From: Prorocentrum cordatum
Lineage: Eukaryota; Sar; Dinophyceae; Prorocentrales; Prorocentraceae
Direction: 5' to 3'
Assembly: GCA_963575745.1 (NCBI GenBank)
Contig: CAUYUJ010015290.1
Location: 40,001 to 61,430 of the forward strand
DNA length: 21,430 bases
Shown here: positions 1-7,809 of the stretch, in pieces
Layout: each line of letters opens with the position of its first letter
How positions within the stretch are numbered: position 1 is the stretch's first letter
Translations under genes and position numbers: made by a program
The notes under the pieces: model-generated
Database searches by the model: none
What the model was told of the DNA's origin: nothing
The model's input: only the letters and a program-made list of their open reading frames with translations

Positions 1-170
1 ACCGCCTTAACCTTTGTACGCAGGACGGGCTTGATGCGCTCCGCTTGCGCTTCCACCTCCGCCCCGACCTCTTTGTCTTCCGCAGGAGCGCCGCCTGCGT
101 CGGCCTGGCCGGCAAGCCAAAAGGCGACTGCCTTAGCCGCCACCGCTTGGCGCGAGCCGCCAGCCCGCAT
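1..170 (-). CDS. Retroposed gene, 5' part (56 codons, open at window edge)
   Basis: An open frame on the minus strand starts with ATG at 168-170 and runs without a stop to base 1, so only the N-terminus is visible. It begins MRAGGSRQAVAAKAVAFWLA and continues rich in Ala, Glu and Lys, mostly helix-compatible, with no signal peptide and no domain I recognise. The start is supported by an in-frame TAG about 27 bases upstream and by G at -3 (GCC before ATG). Most third codon positions are G or C, as in dinoflagellate genes. About 72 bases upstream lies a spliced-leader relic on the same strand, so the order leader - 5'UTR - ATG is that of a processed mRNA copied back into the genome. Function unknown. 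It could instead be a fragment only. Confidence 0.5.
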   Translation of the reverse strand, partial: MRAGGSRQAVAAKAVAFWLAGQADAGGAPAEDKEVGAEVEAQAERIKPVLRTKVKA

Positions 171-242
171 GGCAGCGCTGGTGGGGTGCCGCTGCTATCG
201 CGTCGGCCACGATCGCGGCTAGCTCGAGAGGGCAAGCGGCCT

Positions 243-264
243 CTTGAGTCCAAATGGCTACGGA
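243..264 (-). other. Relic of the dinoflagellate spliced leader
   Basis: Read on the minus strand from 264 to 243, the sequence begins TCCGTAGCCATTT and ends ACTCAAG. The dinoflagellate leader (known to me as D, then CCGTAGCCATTTTGGCTCAAG minus its internal variation) matches at 19 of 21 invariant positions, with both differences in the middle. The leader is added to mRNAs by trans-splicing, so a genomic copy directly upstream of an ORF is the known mark of a reverse-transcribed, reinserted mRNA. It is followed by 72 bases of 5'UTR and the ATG at 170. A pyrimidine-rich tract (CCT repeats) lies upstream on the same strand and could serve as a new trans-splice acceptor. Confidence 0.8.
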
Positions 265-352
265 GGAGGAGGAGGACAAGAGAGGGAGAGGACGTGGACG
301 TCGACGAGGAGGGGGGAAAGGAGGGAGAGAGGGAGGAGGAGGAGGACGAACA
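264..352. repeat. GGA/GAG purine-rich imperfect microsatellite
   Basis: Imperfect GGA and GAGG runs. Frames through it give only Arg/Gly/Glu tracts, which are artefacts of the repeat. Confidence 0.8.
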
Positions 353-835
353 AGGGAACGGATGATTGAATGAATGACTTTGACGATCAAATCAAACGGC
401 AGTTGGAGTGGGGATCGACTAGCAAACAGCACACCTCCACTACGCGTCACTATAGCGCTATGGCTCCCTCCGCAATGAGAAGGAAGATGGATTGGAGGAG
501 GAGGGACAGAGGATGAATACGATGGTGATGATGATGAGGAGGAGGAGAAGGAGGAGGAGGAGCAGGAGCAGGAGGAGGATGAGGAGGCCGAAGCAGGACG
601 GATGTGGGCGGACGAGGACGAAGGAAGGGCGCTTTCTCTGCGGGCAAGAGCAGCCTCGTCCGGGCCCCTTCGGGCTCGGGCGTCTCGGTGCCTGCTTGCC
701 CGAAACGGTTCGCGCGTCGGCCCCCTTGGCGTTCTCGGCGGCGAGCAGGAGGGGAGTACAGGGAGGAGGAGCGAACTTCTCCTCGTGCCAAGTCTGGCCT
801 ACGACGCTCGATGGTTCAGCTCTTGGGAGTTTGTG
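265..835. other. No gene seen
   Basis: Apart from the two purine-rich tracts I find no frame with domain character here. Open frames on both strands are the low-complexity translations of GGA/TCC repeats and of unique GC-rich DNA. Confidence 0.5.
493..588. repeat. GGA/GAT imperfect triplet repeat
   Basis: Alternating GGA, GAT and GCA triplets, including GATGATGATG, interrupted by single substitutions. Confidence 0.8.
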
Positions 836-837
836 GC

Positions 838-970
838 ATGTTGTTGTTGCTGTTGCTCTTGTGGTTGTGGTTGTTGTGGTTGTGGCTGTGGTTGTGGTTG
901 TGGTTGCTGTTGTTGCTGTTGCTGTTGCTGTTGCTGTTGTTGTTACTGCTGCTGCTGCTGCTGCTGCTGC

Positions 971-1013
<43 letters not shown>

Positions 1014-1014
1014 G
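838..1014. repeat. TTG/TGC triplet microsatellite
   Basis: About 59 triplets, TTG mixed with CTG and TGG, ending in a pure GTT/TTG run. Poly-Leu, poly-Val and poly-Cys open frames through it have no coding support. Confidence 0.9.
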
Positions 1015-1086
1015 AACTCTCCTTTCTGGAAAATAGTAATCAGGGAAAATCCTCCTCCTCAAACTGCGTTGTCGGCCCCCGGACTA

Positions 1087-1330
1087 CAACAACAACGGCT
1101 CCCGCCTGATACTTCCTCGAAGTGTATTCCCAAATCGCGCTCTCGCGCGGGACTTCTTTTCAATGTATGCAGGAATCGCGCTCTCGCATGGGACTGCCTC
1201 GCAATTTATTCAGATGTTGCGCCCTCGACATTCAGGAGTCACGCTCTCGCTGTGGATTTCCGCACGATTGGTTTGGGAATCGAGCTGTCGCTCGAGACTT
1301 CCTCGCCATTCATGCAAGACGCACGCTTCA
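1087..1330. repeat. Degenerate 41-bp minisatellite (array 1)
   Basis: Repeated units of the form GCTCTCGC - GGGACTTCCTCGCAATTTATTCAG - CG, about five or six diverged copies. The unit is the same family as the array at 4836-5150 and the half-monomer of the satellite at 2707-3980. Confidence 0.6.
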
Positions 1331-1555
1331 GCAACCCGCTTGCTTGACCTGGCCGCCTGGGCCTTCCTTCCCGGTCGTCTTGTAGGGTCTACCTGCCCGA
1401 TCTGCCCGTCTGGTTCAGCCACGTGTTTTCTGTTCCTGGACCCCCTCCTCCTAGTGTCTCTCGTGCTCCATCCTCCTCCTTCCCCCTTGTCCCTTCCTTC
1501 CATCCGTCGTCTCTTCCCCTGCCTGAGGGGCTGCACGAAATACACGTTGCAGGTA

Positions 1556-1672
1556 AGAAAGATATACTCCCAAGGGGGTACGGTCAAAGACGAAGAGGGC
1601 GGGTATCGAGGGTGTGGGATGTACGTGCTGAATGGCACGCGGACAGATAAGAGCGAACAATATTAAACTGAC
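1556..1672 (-). pseudogene. Tail segment of block 1 with a conserved short peptide frame
   Basis: About 75% identical by eye to 5813-5930, and similarity stops at both ends. On the minus strand both copies keep one open frame, here reading PTPSIPALFVFDRTPLG. The other copy differs by conservative changes (I/V, D/E, L/F) and several synonymous third-base changes. This suggests descent from a translated sequence, perhaps an exon of a repeated gene. I do not recognise the family, and the piece is too short for a function. Confidence 0.4.
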
Positions 1673-1673
1673 T

Positions 1674-1803
1674 GTTGTTGAGGTTGTTATAGTTGTTGAG
1701 TTTGTTGTTGTTGTTGCCGTTGTCGCTTGTGTTGTTTTTTACTGTCGGTGTTGTTGCTGCTGCTGCTGTTGTTGCCGCTGCTGCTGTTGTTGGTGTTGTT
1801 GTT
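1674..1803. repeat. TTG/TGC triplet microsatellite
   Basis: GTT, TTG and CTG triplets with interruptions. Starts right after the tail segment of block 1. Confidence 0.85.
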
Positions 1804-1900
1804 CCCCAATCAGAGCTTGCCTCTGTAGGGGTCCTAGCGGATTCATATGGTTAGGTGAACTTTGCCGCCGATTTCCGCGGCCCGCCCGGGTGCCCGGGTG

Positions 1901-2216
1901 CCTTATAGCCCCATAGCCTTATAGCCCATAGCCCCATAACCCTATAGCCCTATAGCCCTGTAATTCTATAGCCCGATAACCCTATAGCCTTACAGCCTTG
2001 TAGCCCTATAGCTCGATATGCCTATAGCCCCATAGCCCTATAGACTCATAGCCCTATTGCCCCATAGCCCCATAGCCCCAGAGCTCCATAACCCCATTGC
2101 CCTATAGCCCTACAGCCCTATAGCCCTATGGCCCTATAGTTCAATAACCCTATCGCCCTATGGTCTTATAGTTCCATAACCCTACAGCCCCATAGCCCCA
2201 TCGCCCTGTAGCCCTA
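1901..2216. repeat. CCCTATAG octamer tandem array
   Basis: About 39 tandem 8-bp units. Consensus CCCTATAG or CCCCATAG, with scattered variants such as CCCGATAA and CCTTACAG. The period is kept strictly at 8 through most of the array. Each full unit holds the palindrome CTATAG. It resembles but is not the plant-type telomere repeat (CCCTAAA), which has period 7. Confidence 0.85.
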
Positions 2217-2249
2217 ACTAGACTTTGATTGTTTTTTTTCTCTGGTTTC

Positions 2250-2458
2250 ATTGTCGTTGTTGTTGTTGCTGCTGTTGTGGTTGTTGTCGTCCTTATTGCC
2301 GTCGTTATCGTTATTGCTGTGGTTGTTGTTGCTGTGATTGTTGTTGTTGTTGCTGTAGTAGTTGTTGTTGTTGCTGAGGCTGTTGTTGATGTGGTTGTGG
2401 TGTTGGTTGTGGTTGCTTTTGCTGTTACTGTTGCTGTTGCTGATGTCGTTGCTGTTAC
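2250..2458. repeat. TTG/GTC/GCT triplet microsatellite
   Basis: About 70 imperfect triplets of the form NTT/GTN. Translates to poly-Val or poly-Leu; not coding. Confidence 0.85.
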
Positions 2459-2706
2459 ATGTTAATTACTCAACAATTATTATTGTACCCCCCAAGCGCT
2501 TTGGCGCTCTCGCCTCGGCGTCGGCTACACTTTCACTGAAACTGAAGCTCACGCTCGAGCGGTTGGGGGGGGGGCGTCAAAACGGCCCCCCCAACAACAA
2601 TTACTCACTGCGTGGATCTCCCCATATGTGCATCTCATGTTTTATGTCACGTCATAGTGAGCGTCTGTTCATGAGCGTCCTACCCCCTGGCGTCTCCCCT
2701 TTGGGG

Positions 2707-3980
2707 TGCTGAAATCAGCGCCCCACCTGAGACATCCTCACAATCTGCTCTGAAAACAAAATATATTGGGCATGCAAACGAGCAAACCGCCTGAGACATC
2801 CCCACAAACTGGCCGCGAACGGGCCCGTGAGAACACACCTGGCGGCTCCCCTTAGGGGTGCTGAAACCAGCGTCCCGCCTGAGACATCCTCACACTCTGC
2901 TCTGAAAGCAAAGGATGTTGGGCATGAAAGCGAACAAACCGCCTGAGACATCCCCACACACTGGCCGCGAACGGGCCCGTGAGAACACCACTGGCGGCTC
3001 CCTCCCCTTGGGGGGGCTGAAACCAGCGCCCCGCCTGAGACATCCTCACACTCTGCTCTGAAAGCAGAAGGATGTTGGGCATGAAAACGAACAAACCGCC
3101 TGAGACATCCCCGCAAACTGGCCGCGAACGGGCCCGTGAGAGCACCCCTAGCGGCTCCCCTTAGGGGTGCTGAAACCAGCGCCCCGCCTGAGGCATCCTC
3201 ACAATCTGCTCTGGCAACAACAGATATTGGGCATGACAACGAGCAAACCGCCTGAAGCATCTCCACAAACTGGCCGCGAACGGGCCCGTGAAAACACCCC
3301 TGGCGGCTCCCCTTAGGAATGCTGAAACCAGCGCCCCGCCTGAGACATCCTCGCAATCTGCTCTGAAAAAAAAGGATGGGCATGATAACGAGCAAACCGC
3401 CTGAGACATCCCCACACACTGGCCGCGAACGGGCCCGTGAGAACACCCATGGCGGCTCCCCTGAGGGGTGCTGAAGCCAGCGCCCCGCCTGAGACATCCT
3501 CACAATCTGCTCTGAAATCAAAGGATGTTGGGCATGAAAACGAACAAACCGCCTGAGACATCCCCGCAAACTGGCCGCGAACGGGCCCGTGAGAACACCA
3601 CTGGCGGCTCCCTCCCCTTGGGGGGGCTGAAACCAGCGCCCCGCCTGAGACATCCTCACAATCTGCTCTGACAGCAAAGGCTGTTGGGCATGAAAACGAG
3701 CAAACCGCCTGAGACATCCCCACAAACTGGCCGCGGACGGGCCCGTGAGAACACCCCTGGCGGCTCCCCTTAGGGGTGCTGAAACCAGCGCCCCGCCTGA
3801 GACATCCTCACAATCTGCTCTGAAACCAAAATATATTGGGCATGATAACGAGCAAACCGCCTGAGACATCCCCACAAACTGACCGCGAACGGGCCCGTGA
3901 GAACACCCCTGGCGGCTCCACTTAGGGGTGCTGAAGCCAGCGCCCCGCCTGAGACATCCTCACAATCTGCTCTGGAAGCA
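2707..3980. repeat. 151-bp satellite, about 8.4 monomers
   Basis: Monomer starts (TGCTGAA or GGCTGAA) lie at 2707, 2859, 3016, 3168, 3320, 3469, 3626, 3777 and 3929, giving spacings of 149-157 bp. Each monomer has two half-sites, CGCCTGAGACATCCTCACA and CGCCTGAGACATCCCCACA, about 70 bp apart, plus a conserved TGGCCGCGAACGGGCCCGTG segment. Monomers 2 and 6 share a 157-bp length and the run CCTCCCCTTGGGGGG; monomers 3/7 and 4/8 also pair, giving a 610-bp higher-order unit. A 386-codon minus-strand frame crosses the array, but several frames stay open and the monomer length is not a multiple of three, so I do not call a gene. Confidence 0.9.
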
Positions 3981-4029
3981 AATCCCGTTTTACGCTGGAC
4001 TGGCGCCCTACTCTCTTCTGAATTGGCGC

Positions 4030-4380
4030 TGCTCCCAGCAAGAACAACGCTCCCGCTCGAGGCTTCCTCTTTTTTTCCTCAGGACGGTGCTCTTCCTCGC
4101 CGCCGACAGCCCCCGTCCCGACAAAACCACGGCTCCCGCTCGAGACCTCCTCCCTTCTTACTCAAGGCGGTGTTCCTCCTCGCCGCCGACAACCGCCGTC
4201 CCAACAAAACCAGCGTTCCCGCTCGAGACTTCGTTTTGTTTTACGCTGGACTACCCCCCATACTCCCTTCAGCATGTGTGCCGCTTCCAGCAACAACCTC
4301 GGCCCCGCTCGAGACTTCTTCCCTTTCTGTTCGGGGCCAGGCCCTTGCCTCGCCGCCGACAGCCCCCATCTGCACCAAGG
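4030..4380. repeat. 82-bp tandem repeat, about four copies
   Basis: The motif CTCCCGCTCGAGACTTCCTC recurs at about 4045, 4131, 4211 and 4300, alternating with CTCGCCGCCGACAGCCCCCG at about 4097, 4179 and 4349. A + strand frame stays open through it (3897-4646) but has repeat-driven composition and no domain. Confidence 0.65.
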
Positions 4381-4649
4381 CAATCCTGTCGATCGATACT
4401 TGCTTGTGCTTTACCCTTGGCTGCGGCTCCACTGGCGGTCTCGCATCGGCGCAGCAAGGCGCGAGCATGCGTTTTCGAGGCGGGATATGCTTAAATTCTT
4501 TGGAGGAGGCGTTTGCAAAACCTCACTGGGCGGGAGATCTGGGAATGGGAATAACGGACCCCGCTGTAGAGCAACAGTCCCCGATTATGGAGATGGTTAT
4601 CATGATGGTCGCATGCTTCGTGTGGAAACATCGCGCATGCGGGTAACAT
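4381..4649. other. No gene seen
   Basis: Unique-looking sequence between the 82-bp repeat and block 2. A + strand frame runs through to 4646, with no recognisable feature. Confidence 0.4.
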
Positions 4650-4835
4650 GATTGTTGTTGTTGCTGTTGTTGAGCTCGCATTCCGGAAGAATTATTATTG
4701 TAGATCCCCCCTCCCTGGTGCATGCCGTTTTTTCTCAAAGTGTGCTCCTCGACGCTCGTACCCTGTTTTTGGACAGGGAAAATCTTGGTGCTGAAACTGG
4801 GCAACTGGGCCCCTGGCCCCCCGGATTGCAACAAC

Positions 4836-5150
4836 AACGGCTCCCGCCTGAGACTTCCTCCAAATTTACTCAAGACCCCCGCTCCTGAGACTTCCTCACA
4901 ATTTACTCGGGGTCGGTGCTCCCGCCTGTGACTTCCTCGTAATTTAGTCCGGACCCCGGCTCCCATCTGAGACTTCCTCACAGTTCACTCAGGAACGGCG
5001 CCCCCGCTTGAGACTTCCTCACAATTGAATCAAGACTTCCCCCGCTCCCGCCAGAGAACCCTTCACATTTTATTCTGGCATTGCACTCGCGCTTGTGATT
5101 TCCATGCAATTTATTCAGAAATCGCTCTTTCGACGCTCAGGAAAAACGCT
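4836..5150. repeat. Degenerate 41-bp minisatellite (array 2)
   Basis: Units of the form GGCTCCCGCCTGAGACTTCC followed by TCACAATTTACTCAGGAC, about seven copies with growing divergence toward the right. Further single units reach about 5320. Confidence 0.7.
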
Positions 5151-5330
5151 GCGCCAAGGACGCCGTTACAATTTGCTTAATGTTCGCGCTGTCGCCATAC
5201 TCAGGCATCCCGCTTGAATGTCCCACCCGCCCGACCCGCCCGTCAGGGGATCGCCCGCCCGTCGTGGGATCCCGCCCGAGACTTCCTTCAGGAACGGCGC
5301 TTTCGCTTAGGACTTCCTCGACCGTTCACG

Positions 5331-5716
5331 CTCTTACCTTCCTGCTCCTCCTCCCTCTCCCTCCTCCCTCCTCCCTCCTCTCCTCCCTTCTCTTTCCCCC
5401 CCTCTCTTTCCTCATCCTTATGCCTTTCTGCCCTATCCCCTCTCCCTCCTCTCCCTCCTCCCTTCTCCCTCCCCTCTCCTGCCTCCTCCCTCCCTCTTTC
5501 TTTCTTTCTCTCTCTCTCTCTCTCTCTCTCCCCTCTCTCTCTCTCTCTTTCCCTATCTCTCTTACCTGTCTTTTTTTCTTTCTTTCCCTCTCCCTCTCTG
5601 CCTCTAATCAACCGCCCCGCTCTTCGCTCCTTCTCTCCTGGCGTTTTCCCTCTTCCTTCGTCCCTCACCCTCCCTTCCTCCCACTCTCCCTCGTTCTTCC
5701 CCTCCTCTTTTTGCAG
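5331..5716 (+). repeat. Polypyrimidine tract ending in CAG
   Basis: About 390 bases of almost pure C and T, including a CT dinucleotide run near 5510-5550, ending in CTTTTTGCAG at 5716. The end has the form of a splice acceptor, but I see no matching exon, so the simple reading is a CT-rich microsatellite inside block 2. Confidence 0.75.
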
Positions 5717-5812
5717 GGCCCACACCAATTCCAATGGCGGGCACGTACGCCCACGAAAAATAGTCCGCCCGTTCAGTTTTGCCCGCCTGTCTAAGCCCGC
5801 CGCCCCCCGCAA

Positions 5813-5930
5813 AGAGAAATAATCCCCCCAAAGGGGGTGTGCTCGAAGACAAAAAGGGCGGGTACAGAGGGTGTGGGGAACTCGTTTTGAATGACACGCG
5901 GGCTAGTAAGAGCGAGCAGTGTTAGAATTA
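5813..5930 (-). pseudogene. Tail segment of block 2 with a conserved short peptide frame
   Basis: Partner of 1556-1672. The minus-strand frame reads PTPSVPALFVFEHTPFGG. Compared with the other copy, Ser, Leu, Phe, Phe and Gly codons differ only at the third base, and Ile/Val, Asp/Glu, Arg/His and Leu/Phe are the main replacements. No indel breaks the frame over about 34 codons. Family unknown. Confidence 0.4.
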
Positions 5931-5961
5931 TTCTCTTGCGCAGGGTGTGTAGAACTCCGAC

Positions 5962-6605
5962 CACTGTAATCCGCGTCGCCCCCCCCCGCGTCCCCAACGC
6001 CAGAATGGGACCCCCGCGCCGTGGTTATCTGCCCCGATCCCCCCCGCGTCCCCAGTGCTCCAGCGGGAACTCCGCCCTTTGCCTCCTTCGCCACGAACGT
6101 TGTATTCCGCGTCGCACCCCCCCCCCCGCGTCTCCAGCGCCAGAGTGGGACCCCCGCGCCGTGGTTCTCTGCCCCGACCCCCCCCCGCGTCCCCAGCGCC
6201 CCAACGGGAGCCCCGCCCACTGCCCCCTCCGCCACGAACGCTGTACTCCGCGTCGCGACGCACACCACCTCCCCCACCTCTTCCGCCGCGTCCCCAACGC
6301 CCTAATGGGGGCTCCGCCCCGTGCCCCCCCCCGCCGCGACAATTTTATTCCGCGTCGCGACGCACGCCACCTCCCCCCTCCCCCCCCGTCCGCAACGCCC
6401 CTGTTGGACCCCCGCCCTGTGGCCCTCTGCCCAAAGCCCCGCCCAATGCCCCCTCCGCCCCGACCATTTTATTCCGCGTCGCGACTCACACGACCTCCCC
6501 CCTCTTCTCCGCGCCCCCAGCGCCTTAGTGGGACCTCCGCCCCGTGCCCCCTCCGCTCCGAACACTTTATTCCGCGTCGCGACGCACGCCGCCTCCCCAC
6601 CCCCT
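5962..6605. repeat. GC-rich tandem repeat with a 12-bp palindrome, six units
   Basis: Units of about 100-140 bp open with TNTA-TTCCGCGTCGC (about 5962, 6100, 6242, 6346, 6469, 6566), followed by C-rich spacers, CCGCGTCCCCAACGCC and GCCCCNTCCGCC. Four units carry GCGTCGCGACGC, perfect at 6250-6261, 6352-6363 and 6574-6585 and with one change at 6476-6487. Long frames on both strands are repeat translations (Pro/Arg or Gly/Arg-rich) and are not called genes. Confidence 0.75.
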
Positions 6606-6734
6606 CCCCGCCTGGGATTTGGGCTCCGTTGTTGGGGCCCGAGGGGCGATGTCTTGCCCCATCTTCCCCCTCCTCCTCCACCTCCTCCTCCTCCCCCTTC
6701 CTTTTTGTGCAAGAGCCATAGCGCACGTGCCACT

Positions 6735-6856
6735 TGTCGTTGTCGTTGTCGTTGTCGTTGTTGTTGTTGTTGTTGTTGTTGTTGTTGCTGTTGTTGTTGT
6801 TGTTGTGTTTGTTTGTTTGTTTGTTTGTTTGTTTGTTTGTTTGTTCATTTGTTTGT
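6735..6856. repeat. GTT/GTC triplets followed by TTTG tetranucleotides
   Basis: GTTGTC and GTT triplets to about 6805, then about 12 TTTG units. The switch from period 3 to period 4 occurs through GTTGTGTTTG. Confidence 0.9.
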
Positions 6857-6949
6857 ATGTTGGGGGGAATCCCCAAAAACCCTCAGGGACCTCCATGCAT
6901 CTTCAGGAAAGTCTGAGGGTCAGAGCTTGTGGCGGCACTAAAACTTGCC

Positions 6950-6966
6950 ACCTCCTCTTCCTCCTC

Positions 6967-6992
<26 letters not shown>
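6950..6992. repeat. TCC triplet microsatellite
   Basis: About 13 CTC/TCC units ending in a C-run. Confidence 0.9.
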
Positions 6993-6999
<7 letters not shown>

Positions 7000-7147
7000 T
7001 TGCATCGCGCGGCTGTATCCGCCTCGGCGCCCTGATCAGGAAGCGCCAAGGGACAGGCTGGGGGAGGGGGGGGAGATGAGGAAAGAGGGGGGGGGGGGGG
7101 ACGAGGGGAATGAAAGAGGAAACCTTCTCTGGTTATCGGAAGTTTTC

Positions 7148-7300
7148 GGAAGGGGAGGAGGAGGAGAAGGAGGAGGATGGGGAGGAGGATGAGGGGGAGG
7201 AGGAGGAGGAGGAGGAGGAGGAGGAGGAGGAGGAGGAGGAGGAGGAGGAGGAGGAGGACGAGGAGGAGGAGGAGGAGGATGAGGAGGAGGAGGGGGGGAG
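7148..7300. repeat. GGA triplet microsatellite (left of the retroelement)
   Basis: A largely pure GGA/GAG run on the + strand ending at the outer edge of repeat B2. A tract of the same motif in the same orientation begins near 14117, just outside the other end of the element. Confidence 0.9.
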
Positions 7301-7302
7301 GA

Positions 7303-7468
7303 TGCCGCTTGCCGCCGTCGCCGAGGCCAGCGGGCGCTCTTTTTCGGGCCGCAGCTGCGACCGAACAAGCTTCACTGAAAGCAGCACCGGCGGAGACGAT
7401 TGGACGGCGGGCAGGCCCACTCGAGGCTGTCAGCTGTCTGATCTCTCCGACAGGGGCTCAAGCGACGC
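7303..7468 (-). repeat. Split direct repeat B2 (outer 3' end)
   Basis: 166 bp, 151 positions identical to 7591-7756, no gaps. Includes the invariant stretch CGGGCCGCAGCTGCGACCGA. Its outer edge abuts the GGA tract. Confidence 0.85.
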
Positions 7469-7488
7469 GCGAGGGAGGGGGGGCAGGG

Positions 7489-7589
7489 AGCGCGACGAGG
7501 AGACCTGAAAACGGCAGCGGATCAGGACTCCCCTGGAAACGCGGCCTCGCGTGCTGTGGCATCTGGCAATCATCGACAAAGTAGAGCGC
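7489..7589 (-). repeat. Split direct repeat A2
   Basis: 101 bp, 94 identical to 14005-14105, no gaps. Lies one base from B1 and 20 bases (a G-rich spacer) from B2. Confidence 0.85.
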
Positions 7590-7590
7590 G

Positions 7591-7756
7591 TGCCGCCTGC
7601 CGCCGCCGCAGAGGCCAAAGGGTGCTCTTTTTCGGGCCGCAGCTGCGACCGAACAAGCTTCGCTGAAAGCAGCGCCGGCGGAGACGATTGGACGGCGGGC
7701 AGGCGCGCTCGAGGCTGTCAGCCGTCTCATCTCTCCGACAGGGGTTCAAACAACGC
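7591..7756 (-). repeat. Split direct repeat B1
   Basis: Inner copy of the 166-bp B repeat, 54 bp beyond the last stop codon of the coding part. Most differences from B2 are transitions. Confidence 0.85.
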
Positions 7757-7809
7757 AAACTTGCCAAATAATCCTTTGGTCATCTCTAATCAAGCCGAAC
7801 ACTTCACCG

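Larger units (their letters stand above)
836..1672. repeat. Composite repeat block, copy 1
   Basis: Modules in order: TTG/TGC triplets (838-1014), a short segment with CAGGGAAAATC, a roughly 41-bp minisatellite beginning after CAACAACAACGGCTCCCGCC (1083-1330), a CT-rich stretch (about 1430-1530) and a 117-bp tail (1556-1672). The same modules in the same order recur at 4650-5930, so the block behaves as one repeated unit whose internal arrays have changed length. I see no transposase or terminal inverted repeat. Confidence 0.55.
4650..5930. repeat. Composite repeat block, copy 2
   Basis: Order: short TTG run (4650-4672), a segment containing CAGGGAAAATC (about 4776), CAACAACAACGGCTCCCGCC (4830-4849) opening the 41-bp minisatellite, polypyrimidine tract (5331-5716), and the tail (5813-5930). 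This repeats the module order of 836-1672. The minisatellite and pyrimidine tract are longer here. Confidence 0.55.

Noticed and set aside
604-1347. Long + frames with poly-Leu, poly-Val or poly-Cys (and similar frames at 2229-2465, 6321-7035)
   Set aside because: They are translations of TTG/TGC triplets; several frames are open at once and no domain lies beside the tracts.
1901-2216. Octamer array as an internal telomere tract
   Set aside because: Period 8 with CCCTATAG does not match the plant-type CCCTAAA heptamer.
2715-3875. 386-codon minus-strand frame over the satellite
   Set aside because: The repeat has no stops in several frames, monomer length is not a multiple of three, and the peptide repeat changes frame between monomers.
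5180-5822. Pro/Ser/Leu-rich + frames over the CT tract
   Set aside because: Composition follows the polypyrimidine repeat and no conserved motif is present.
7110-7508. Glu-rich + frame and Ser- or Pro-rich minus frames over the GGA tract
   Set aside because: Microsatellite translation. The part after 7303 is the B2 repeat of the retroelement read on the wrong strand.
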